The notes below the pieces were generated by a model. It did not search any database, had not been told where the DNA came from, and was given only the letters and a program-made list of their open reading frames with translations. From the NCBI GenBank assembly GCA_022575985.1, contig JAKSXM010000007.1:61038501-61102500 (forward strand): a DNA stretch of 64,000 bases, written 5' to 3'. The DNA comes from Anagrus nilaparvatae. Lineage: Eukaryota; Arthropoda; Insecta; Hymenoptera; Mymaridae. Made by a program: the position numbers and the translations under genes. Below, piece by piece: positions 1 through 10,600 of the stretch (position 1 is its first letter; each line of letters begins with the position of its first letter).

Positions 1-1
1 C

Positions 2-1375
2 AGTCAATTATTTATACGCCAAATGGAATTTATAAGGCCTAGTCTACATAACCGTACTGCACGGCGCAACCCAATGCTATTGATATAGGCTTGCGTTTGC
101 GGTGTCACGTGACTCCTATACCAATAGCATTGGGCTGCGCCGTGCGGTGCGGTTATGTAGACTAGGCCTAAGTGATGAGGAAACGGCTTTTGATATTATA
201 AAAAAATTAGATAGCATTAATTTACGTGAATCAACAACGTTACAAATATGTGTAAGAAATAAAATAGAAAAATTGAAGTTAAAAGATTTTGAGGAATCTG
301 GGGATTTTTTCAGTATGTTTGAAAAATTAATTATTGAATTAAGAAATGCTTGTGCACAAGTAAATGAAAAAGAAAAATTAAGTTAACTATTAAGAAAAAA
401 AGTTTGGGTTTTATTCGAAATAAATATGACAATTGCTTATATAGTATTAACAAAGAAAATTAAAAAGTATATTTGATTATTTTTTTAGATGATTTACTTA
501 TTTGCTGTAAAAGTCAAGAAAAGTTAAATTTTATTAAAAATTTATTGACACAAAAATTTTAAATGAAAGATATGGGACAAGTTAAGACATATTTGGGAAT
601 AAATATAGAATATAATCATGAAAATAATTTTATGATATTAGAACAAGCAGAGTATATTGAATGATTAGCTAAAAGGTACAACTTAGAAAATCAAAAATTT
701 TATAATACTCCAATGGAGCAAAATTTGAAATGTGAACCCGCGCAGTCTGTGTCAGATAATATTGAATATAGAAATTTAATCGGAGCACTATTGTACTTAA
801 GTTCAGGTGCAAGATTAGATATCAGTTACAGCGTAAATTATTTAAGTAGATTTAAAAATTGTTATAATGATACCCACTATAAATAAGCCCTAAGAATTTT
901 AAAGTATTTATACATACTGAAGATTTAAAATTAACTTTTAAGAAAAATATAAATTCGGAAATTATTGATTGTTTTGTTGACGCAGACTGGGCTGGTGATA
1001 TTGTGGATAGAAAATCTACAACTGGTTATGTAATTAGAGTGTATGGAAATGTAATATATTGGGAATCAAAGAAACAAGGTAGTAAAACGAAATCTTCGAC
1101 AGCTGCAGAGTATGTAGCACTGTCAGAAGTTGTAAGTGAATTAATATTAATAAAAGATATATTAACATTTTTTGATATTGAGATTGAAAAACCAATTAGA
1201 ATATATGAGGATAATTCGGGAGCTATTGAGATAGCTGAATACGGTAATCTTACAAAAAATTCTAAGTACATTGAAACGCATTATCACTTTGTAAACGAAG
1301 AATACTTGAAAGGAAATATAGTTGTAATCAAAATAAACTCAGAATATAATTTAGCAGATATTTTTATATTTAAGA
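2..1375 (+). pseudogene. Copia (Ty1) retrotransposon remnant: gag piece, RT and RNase H pieces
   Basis: Decayed LTR retrotransposon of the Copia class. Positions 2-32 and 172-385 encode a Copia-type gag segment with a typical Lys/Glu-rich helical pattern, interrupted by the MITE at 36-168. After a deletion near 390-470, frames broken by several stops encode the end of the Copia reverse transcriptase: a FLDDLLIC version of the usual YVDDLLI, then MKDMGQVKTYLGI. Positions 1003-1368 keep a long open RNase H stretch with DRKSTTGY, the KSSTAAEYVALSE motif and the YEDNSGAI motif. The frame reaches the conserved ADIF near the Pol C-terminus, then runs into unrelated sequence at about 1368. Protease, integrase and most of RT are absent, and no LTR pair is visible. 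Non-functional. Confidence 0.88.
36..168. mobile_element. PIF/Harbinger-like MITE (family 1), intact, inserted in a Copia gag
   Basis: Near-perfect inverted repeat. The left end reads GGCCTAGTCTACATAACCG and the right end is its reverse complement. It is flanked by TAA on both sides (33-35 and 169-171), a 3-bp target-site duplication typical of PIF/Harbinger elements. Removing the element and one TAA rejoins a continuous Copia gag reading frame, so the insertion point is exact. A second, longer copy lies at 60364-60633. The superfamily call is inferred from the duplication length only; there is no transposase. Confidence 0.85.
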
Positions 1376-2984
1376 CCAGGGGCTGAGCAAGGTCCCTTAA
1401 GCAAACCACAAGAACATGAAAACGCTTGCACAGATCTCCAAGTAGTAGATCCAACAACATATAAACCTCATTTGAAAACCCTTAAAGGAGAAAGACTACC
1501 TTGGGAAAAAGGTATGACAGATAAAGACATCTTGTTAGCAAAACAGAAAGAGGAAGAGAATAAAAAATTGTTTTATGAAAATATGAAAAGAAAGGGGTTT
1601 CAAAACAGGTTAGATGCATTTATTGAGCCCTGGTGGCCAACTTTTTTTACAGAGATTATTAGTAGTTTTATACAAAGTTTTATACCAGAGTACAAATTCA
1701 CAGAGCCATCATTAGGTTCTATTGTAATAATAATACAGATGATATTTTATGCCATTATTTGTTGGTGCTTAGGTAAGATAAGTCATATAATAGTTATTTT
1801 GTTACACATTTTTTTATTCTATGAGACTGATGGAAGAATTTTTAGGATTTACATTCATATTTATAGTTACTAAGATTAAGAAAATATTGACCAGACCTAG
1901 TGCCAGAACAGCTTATGATGAAATAAATTATAGTTTTAATAGAAACACATACTCTTTACAGTAATATGATATTTATATATGTATACTAACATTAGCGTTC
2001 ATGGCATGGTTGGCTCATGGAACCGGACTATCTAGTTTTATGCAACCAATATGGCCGATAGTAGTGATGTTATTAATGTCAAGAGGAATATCAGGAATAA
2101 GTGGCAATAACATGATTCTCTTTACAATGGGCTTTTTATTAATGCTAGGATGGTTAACAATACCAGATATATACAGACTTGTAATAAAGATGATCACAAA
2201 AACATTCACACCAGTAGATGTTGATGTTGCCCAACCAGCACAAGTCCCTATTTACACTTATGTAAATAATATCGATTTTATGCCTCTTAAATGGATAAGT
2301 TTAGGATATAGCAGTAATAGCATGTGGGACTTAATTAGGAGAATGGCAGGGTACTTACCTCAAGTTTGGATAGCGGTAGATGATTTGCTGGGACCAGGAG
2401 TTGCAATGGATAAAGCTTCCAAACTAACATCAAAAAGCAAATCTGATGATACAGAACGAGGATGGTCTGCCATTTATACAGGCAAGTCGTGGATGTGTGT
2501 AGTAGGTGAGATGTTTATATCATGGTACACTGGTGACCTATATAGTTTACTTGTAATAAGCATTGTTGTTATAATGACCAAGATAGTTTGGGAAATGACG
2601 GGAAGAAAAGAGTGGCTTGGAAGAGGACAAGGAGTAACAGTTACAAACGTAAGAAGCGGGTACAGAGTTGTATTTGGACAGGGTCCTGAAGGATTGCGTA
2701 TATTAGTTTTAAGAATCTGTACCATAACCGCCTGGGGATGCATATTAATACGTCATAATAATAATGTAGTGGCGGCAGCAACAATGGCAGCTGTTATGAC
2801 CTTTTACAAAGAACGAGCAACATCATTAGCTCTAGCCATTGCAACGTTGAGTCCAGTATGGTTGTTTGATTCATTATCAAACAATAAGCCAGTCACTGGA
2901 TCCATATTAAATAATAGTAGTGGTCGGCTATTATTGAAAGAAATTGGAGTTGTAACAGAAGAAATGAGAGAAGGGTTTTTTTAA
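1369..2984 (+). pseudogene. Putative endogenous viral element, copy 1: multi-pass membrane polyprotein fragment
   Basis: Long coding stretches with unusually balanced codon composition for this window. The first part (about 1371-1820) is a charged Lys/Glu-rich segment followed by a Trp/Phe-rich hydrophobic stretch. A frameshift near 1820 and an in-frame stop near 1965 break it. Positions 2001-2984 then form a 327-aa open frame with several predicted membrane spans alternating with polar loops. The organisation resembles the small membrane proteins of flavi-like RNA virus polyproteins, but I see no helicase, polymerase or protease motif, so the viral family is a guess. It starts immediately after the Copia RNase H, and its first ~660 bp is repeated directly at 2982. 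It could instead belong to an unknown mobile element. The breaks make it non-functional as a polyprotein. Confidence 0.5.
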
Positions 2985-3728
2985 GACCAGGGGCTGAGCA
3001 ACGTCCCTTAAGCAAACCACAAGAACATGAAAACGCTTGCACAGATCTCCAAGTAGTAGATCCAAAAACATATATATGTACCTCATTTGAAAATCCTTAA
3101 AGGAGAAAGACTACCTTGGGGAAAAGGTATGACAGATGAAGACATCTTGTTAGCAAAACAGAAAGAGGAAGAGAATAAAAAATTGTTTTATGAAAATATG
3201 AAGAGAAAGGGGTTTCAAAACAGGTTAGATGCATTTATTGAGCCCTGGTGGCCAACTTTTTTTACAGAGATTATTAGTAGTTTTATACAAAGTTTTATAC
3301 CAGAGTATAAATTCACAGTGCCATCATTAGGTTCTATTGTAATAATAATACAGATGATATTTTATGCCATTATTTGTTGATGCTTAGGTAAGATAAGTCA
3401 TATAATAGTTATTTTGTTACACACTTTTTTATTCTATGAGACTGATGGAAGAATTTTTAGGATTTACATTCATATTTATAGTTACTAAGATTAAGAAAAT
3501 ATTGACCAGACCTAGTGCCAGAATAGCTTATGATGAAATAAACTATAGTTTTAATAGAAACACATACTCTTTACAGCAGTATGATACTTATATATGTATA
3601 CTAGCATTAGCGTTCATAGCATGGTTGGCTCATGGAACCGGACTATCAGTATGGTTGTTTGATTCATTATCAAACAATAAGCCAGTCACTGGATCCATAT
3701 TAAATAATAGTAGTGGTCGGCTATTATT
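2982..3728 (+). pseudogene. Putative endogenous viral element, copy 2 (internally deleted)
   Basis: Direct repeat of 1370-2032 with scattered substitutions, starting at the same TTTAAGACCAGGGGCTGAGC boundary. At about 3646 the sequence jumps to the part equivalent to 2855-2936 of copy 1, so about 820 bp is missing. The deletion point shows only a couple of shared bases. One position that is a stop in copy 1 (near 1965) is a Gln codon here, while another codon near 3379, open in copy 1, is a stop here. The two copies have therefore decayed independently. The copy ends at 3728, where it meets a tRNA-Asp-like sequence. It is a broken fragment with no product expected. Confidence 0.5.
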
Positions 3729-4045
3729 CTCGCCTGTCACGTGGGCGACCTGGGTTCGACTCCCGGTCGGGGTCACCAATGTAGGATCGAGTAGATTCCT
3801 ACTATGCCGTTTCGTCCCGAGGTTACCATCTGGACTCTTCAGTAAGGCAATAATGGTAACCTCTGTCTTAGACGGTCGGTTGGGCCTTGTTAACGGGCTT
3901 CTTATACATGGACCAAGGGGTCGACTTATCGCTTGCGGGAGCGACTAATGGTAGTTGCCATCTGTGTCCCCACAGCTCTCAAACAGCTGATTGCATTATA
4001 AGTGCTTTAAAAACTTTAAGTCTTTCAACATGCAAATAAATTTAA
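3720..4045 (+). mobile_element. SINE-like element with a tRNA-Asp(GTC)-like head
   Basis: A GC-richer block in an AT-rich setting. Positions 3729-3745 can fold as a tRNA anticodon arm with loop CTGTCAC (anticodon GTC at 3736-3738). It is followed by a T arm carrying a perfect RNA polymerase III B box, GGTTCGACTCC (3753-3763), and an acceptor-like tail ending CACCA. The 5' half of the tRNA is missing. It is replaced by virus-like sequence that happens to look like a D arm (AGTAGTGGT...TATT). Downstream, 3780-4040 is an unrelated body that fades into AT-rich sequence. Best read as a 5'-truncated tRNA-derived SINE; a lone tRNA 3' half is the alternative. Confidence 0.6.
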
Positions 4046-4075
4046 TATATTATCGAAGGCTAAAAGTGGATAAAA

Positions 4076-4213
4076 AATATTATTACACACGAGACAGGAT
4101 GTATCTCATCATCCAAAACTTATTCTTATAGAGTTTTTAATAGGCCGACGTCAGCCGTAAACTCTATATGACTAAGAGTCGAATAATGAAGTACATTCTT
4201 TCTCTTGTGTAAT
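4076..4213. mobile_element. Short hairpin MITE
   Basis: Imperfect inverted repeat: the left arm begins ATTATTACACACGAGACAGG and the right arm ends with its near complement TTCTCTTGTGTAATAATA, around a short spacer containing GTCGGCCTATT-type sequence. Size and structure fit a non-autonomous DNA transposon. It lies just beyond the 3' end of the TECPR2-like gene. Class unknown. Confidence 0.65.
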
Positions 4214-4675
4214 AATAATTATTTTATTTCAAATACGAAAATCATAGCAATAATTTATAATCTTTGATAAAATATATAAAAAAATAAAACATAAATTATA
4301 TGCGTAAATAAGTTAGTTTATAGTTGGCTAGACAATTGATAAATATTATTTCATTTTTATATTTGAAAGAAAGTAAAGAAAAATATTTTAAAGATGACTA
4401 TTTACAAGATACTTAATAATTAATAAATTAAAATAAGTTTTTGGTCTTATTTTTAATTATGACACGTTTGATGGAAAATTGGCTCAATATGATAAACTTT
4501 ACCTTACTTTTGCATTTTATTTTTTTCACTAAACTTCCTTTAATCTTCTACGAAATATAAATGACAATTGGGGAAATCTAAAATAATAGAAAAAATAACA
4601 TAAGGAAATATATAAAGTTTTCAAGAAGTATTAATTTTTATACTAACTGCAAATAACTTATAGTGTAATTTTATA

Positions 4676-7600
4676 TTATCCTAATAGGACCCAGTCTTCA
4701 TTTTCTTCTGTCATAGTCGATTTAACAAACTTTAAGGATAATTCTGAAATAAATGATATTTAAAAATTTAATTTAGATACATATTTGTAAAGTGTTTTCA
4801 AATTTGTCAAAATATAAAAATGTTTTTATAGTATAAACTTTTACATACCATTAAATTTTTTTTCTGACATCTGTTTAATATCAACTTCGTTATTAGTTTT
4901 CCAAGGCTCGTCAAGTTTTTTCTCTAATATTTTCTTACTACACGATGCTAAATATTCTAAATTATCAACTTTTGTCGAGTCTGTTGAGTAACTTGACGTA
5001 CTTAATGGACTATAACTTTTTGCGCTTTCGTAATTTTTATTAATATTAGAATCTTTATTTTTATGTACATTATTTGAAGAACTTAAATTATATTCTGAAC
5101 ATGAAAGTTTATCATTAACATTACACACTTTAAAAATTGAGGGGTTTATTTGACTTTTTGTCATGTATTTACTCAAATCAAACGTTAAAACATCTTCTAA
5201 TAATTTTTCTTTTACCTCTACATCTTTTTGTATGGATTCTAAATTTCGATAAGGTTTTTCAAGTTTATTATCCATTTTTAAAGTTAATAACGATGAATGG
5301 GTAGTTTTTATTACAGTCTTATCTGTTTTACTTTTGCTACTATTTAATTGTTCACTTAAACTAATTGGCTTTTTTGTTTTTTTCTTTGGCGTAAAAACTA
5401 CATCTTCAAAATCTTGTTCACTAATTTTTTCAAATATTTGTTTACGATCGTGTATATCATGCTGATGAGTAACTTGATTTTTAGTGACATTTATTTCAGT
5501 TATTAATGATGCATTTATGTCTAATGGAAGCACTGGAGGTATTTCCAAAGCTTCTTCAGCGTTTGTAATTGATGTAACATCCATCCCAACAGCTACGGGT
5601 GGCAAGATACTAGAAAATATATAAATTTTCTTCAACTAATTCGAATAAGTTATTTACACACCAAACCTAAAAGAATTTTTTGTTACACAGAAAAGAATTA
5701 ATGTTTATTTAATTCTTTATAGAGGAATTATTTTGAGGTTAATTATTTTAAAATAATTATTTTTGTTTTAATTTCGTTTAAAAAGAATTAAATTGAAAAT
5801 AATTGTTTTTAAAAGAATTAACCTCAAAATAATTCCTCTCTAAAGAATTAAAGAAACATTAATTCTTGTCTGCGTAACAAAAAATTCTTTTAGGTTTCGC
5901 GAAGCTTGAAATTTTTAATGTTTCTATAATAATTTCGTTCACATTTAAAATTCAAGAAAAAAATTTTTAAGTATTATGTTTTTCAAACGTTGACATAGAG
6001 TTTAAAAGCTTTAAAAATTCATAAAACTAATTAAATTAATAATTATTGATGTTTAAATAGGGTGAATTTGCCAGTGAATGATGGGTTAAAAATAAAATCT
6101 TGTAAACGACCACTCGTTTTTCATAAGAATTATACAGTATTGGTCATTAACTTAGAGATTGTTCACTCACTGGTGAATCTACCTTAAGAGAAATCATGAT
6201 TGTTTGTTAACAAAAAATATCACATTTGCTAGGAAATAATCAGCTAAACCAAATAAAGTTATAATTTTTTTCAAAATAAGTATTCGAAATATAACAACCT
6301 TATCGACTGCATGAGACTTGTTGATTTTATCTTAGATAAAAGATCAGGAGAAACAAATGAGCTTTCTTTTAACTTTGAAGTAAATCCAGAAATTGTAGAT
6401 GAAACTGGTTTATTATTAATATTTTCAATAACTGACAGTGGATCCATTAAATTTTCTTGTACTGAAAAAGCAATATTATTTGCTTGAAATCTTTAATTAT
6501 CATTTTTAAGTTTAATTTTAGAAAAAGAATTACCTTTATTAAAACTACATGTTTCAGGTTGATATGAAATACGCACAATATTTCTATCACCTTCTAATAC
6601 AAAAATTTCGTCTTTAGAGCAAGAAACATCAATTATTTTTCTTAATTCTGTTATTACTGAAGTTATTGCAATAGTAGAAGGATTGACAACATAAATTATA
6701 TCATTGCTGTAAGTAACTAATAAATCTTCTGAAAATGATTTTAGAACCCCAAATGATTGAGAATAATTTTTTGCTTTTGTTGGTGCTGGATTTAACAACT
6801 CTACTTCTAAATTGGATTGAATTGCATCCTATTTAAAATCAAAATCCCGAATTATTATTATTATACAAAATAATTTTAAACTTGGACAAAATAGAAAACT
6901 GAATTTAGAATAATTTCTATTTACGAACTTAAAATAATTTTAGATTAGGGGTTGAAATAAAAACTATGAATTATAAATTTAGCAGATCTGAGTACTAACA
7001 TCGCATGTATACCGAAATTTTATTTTTATTTCGCACTATTTATGTATTTTATATCCAGAATTTACTTATAGCAAACGGGCTCTATGCACTTAAGATATAT
7101 ATAAATGCAAATCAGTTATATAAAAGTACTCATCAAGTTTACAAATTTCAAAAAATAATTTTTAATTTTCGCTAATAGCGGCAAGAGGCAAAACAATTAA
7201 AATTTGATACCTGTTTTGTCAGGTTAATTCTTAGAACTGACGTATATTAAGGGTTCACAATTCATAAATAGTTTGTATGCCTATTGAAAAAAAAAATATG
7301 GGGCCCAAATGGGGCCCAAATTAAACTGAAGAGTCGTAGAAATGGTCCAAACTATTTTTTCACGAAAGTGCAACTAATGATAAGTCTCTATGCTTTAGCT
7401 CAAATGGTTGAATTCTCAATTTTAGGCAGCCATTTAAGTGTTTTAGTTGGTTCAGTTATTTTTGTAACAAAAGAGCGTTTATTTTACTTATTATTTCTAT
7501 AAAAATCTTATAAAAATTTTTTAAATTTCAAAAAATGAAGTTTTATAATTAAAAAAAAAATCTTAAAGAATGACTTTAACGTTCGTCATTTAAACACGAT

Positions 7601-10600
7601 TGCTTCAAATATTACCAAAATTTATATACCTAGATAAAAATTGCCGACTTTTTCGACAAAAAATTTTGTTGACCAACTCGTGTTCTTATTTTAGATTAAA
7701 TTAACCCATTAGCGCCCAATCATGACATTCATGCCATTTGAATATTTTTTCATGAAAAAATCAATTTTTTGGGCTAAAAATGTCACTTAGTAGGTAATTA
7801 GGGCTCCTCTTTTCATTTCTGAAGTCCATTTTTACGGACAACCCCTAGAAAATGCGCTATCATCCCCTAAATATGGGGTAAATTTTAAACATTTTTTAGT
7901 CGTTATATAAATTGATACTATGCACAAAAAAAGATCTCCAGCCTTTAAAAACACTAAGTGGGACTATTAGAAATACAAACAAAATAAATTTATACCGATT
8001 TAGCATATTGAACCCCTTCGATGGGGCAGGGGGTAGATTTTTAGCACAATATAGAAAACGAATATTTTGGGCTAAAATTATCATCTAGAAGATATTTTTG
8101 CCCACTATTTTCATTTCTGAGGTCTATTTTTACGTACAACCCTTAGAAAATAAGATATCATCCCCTAAACATGGGATAAATTTTAATTTATTTTTAGGGA
8201 TAAAAAAGTGTTTATGCCAAAAATTTCTAAATTGAATAAAGAATGCAATAGTACTCCGATAAAGTGCCGAAAAAAAATTCTAATTTAATAAAAAAACAAA
8301 AATGAAATAAAAATTTTGAAAAAAAAAATTGACTCTTTAACGACAATATCTACGCCTGCAGTCAAAATTTTCAAAATTTTTTTTTTAATTATAAGGGATA
8401 TATAACTTGATAAATGGTCATAAGAGTTACAGATTCCAAAAGTTTTGATTTCCAAAAATTTTAAATCATAAAATGCCATTTTTATCCACCTGATTCAACC
8501 TTAAATCTTATGCTCACCGGAGATAATAATTTATTATATATTCTACACTTTTACCTTAATAAATATGCCGAACGGTTTATTTTATACTTATTGAATTCAA
8601 TATGAATTCTATTATCACAATACTTGTTTATTTTTAGAGAAATTTAAAATTTTGTTTGCTTATCTTGTCTCATTTTTCTTATACTTTTGTACTACCAAGT
8701 GGAATGTTTACATATCAAAATATTTTAAAAGCATGATGACTTTTAAAGAATTTTAAAAAGATTAATTAAGAATATTTTTAAGGGTTTTAGGAGGAGTGAA
8801 AATGTTAAAATAAGAATAATTTCAAGGATTTAAAAAAGAGTAATAAGGTAAAAATAAAAGTAATTTCAAAATTAAAACAGGGTGGCTACATATTTAAAAT
8901 TTATAATACCAGAATCTATTTTATTATTTTATATTCTAAATATGTATACCTATATTGATAAATATAGTATGATAGTAATTTTACTATCATTTTCTTACTC
9001 CGAGGGGTATTTTTAATTTTATAATACAGTTAGTGTCTTATTTTATCCTTTTATAAATAACATTTTTAGTTAGTTTATTATACAAAATTGATTTGGTGTT
9101 TTATTCTCAAAAAACGATTTTTATCTTTCGTTTTTTTCACTGCATTTGGAAATAAATTTTAAAGATTTATTTTTACCCTACTATTCCAATTTTTACTCAA
9201 GAGATCTTTTTTAATTGAATTTTATCTCGAAAATTGAATCTAGTTGTCATAATTCTAATGTGCGGATGTTCAAAATTTGCCCATTTTAAATCCAATAATT
9301 TAGATAACTATAATTAGTCATCTTAAATTATCAGAATTGCTCTCTGAAATCCAGTGAAAGTTTGCCTTTGCATATAAGTTTCATTCTGGATATTTCGAGG
9401 AATTTTTTTCTTTTTTATATTTAATGGCAAATATGTCATAGATTGTATATTTACACCTGAATAAAAATAAATAAATAAATAATAAATAAATTTTGCTTAA
9501 TCCAACAGGTTTTGAAAATTGGTCCCTAAGACTTGTCGAATTCTTAAGTCTCTAAATCCAGATTATTTTTAGTCCTTAAGTGGAAATTATTTTATTTCCC
9601 TGAACTTAAATTATTCTTAGTTGCACACGTGAATTTTTTTTTTCATAATCAGCAACCTCAAAACCCTTAATTTAGTTATTTTTATAAGAATTGAGTAAGT
9701 TTTTTGTAAAATATGTTGAAAAAACGCAGAAAACGGGTAAAAATGGCCAAATATGGTATACGAGATAAGCTTTCGAAGTCATAAACTAAAAATTCGTAAT
9801 CAGCGACCACAAAAACCTTAATTTAGTTATTTTTATAAGAATCGAGTAAGTTTTTTGTGAAATGTATTGAAAAAATGCCGAAAACGGGTAAAAAATGGAC
9901 GAAAATTACGGTAAATCGGTATTAGGGCTACGTTTTCGGGATCGGGTCCTAAAAATTCGGAATCAGTGTACCCTAAAACTTAAAATTTTTATTGAAAATT
10001 TAGAAATTTTTTTGAAAATTTACTAATTTTTCGAAAATATTATATTTTTTTTGTTAATTTAAGGAAGTTACTTTTTACTGTGTAATATTAAAACTTCAAA
10101 ATTAAAAATTTGAAATCTATTCTTTTTCTCGGAATCCGGACATGCAAAACGGTCTCATTTGTCGAAATGGACGATTTCTCTAATCGAGCGTAACATATAT
10201 ATGGCTCATTATCGTTTTTTTTGCAATAATGACGTACAACACGTTTCCGACTAACAGATGCATTGATTAAAATTTTTTTTTTTTTTTAATTTTCAATTTC
10301 AATTAGTTTTTGATGGTACACCATAAAAATCAACATAATTTAATGTTTTAACTACTATAAAACATAAAAATATAGCAAAAAAGCCTTTACCGTTCCCTGT
10401 CACAAAGGAGATTCCTATACTTTGAGTGTCTGTCACTCACACCTATCGATTAATTTTCAAAAATTTTTGTTTTGGGCTTAATTACTATAACATAAGGTTC
10501 AACTTTTTCCATATAGAAAAAATTTAAACTTAGTTTTACTAATTATTACAAGGGTGAGAAGGTGTGTCACACGATTTTACAAAATTTTTATGAAAAACGT

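Noticed and set aside
3731..3778. A functional tRNA-Asp gene
   Set aside because: Only the anticodon and T arms fit. The 5' acceptor strand and a true D arm are missing, and the 5' side is virus-like sequence shared with copy 1.
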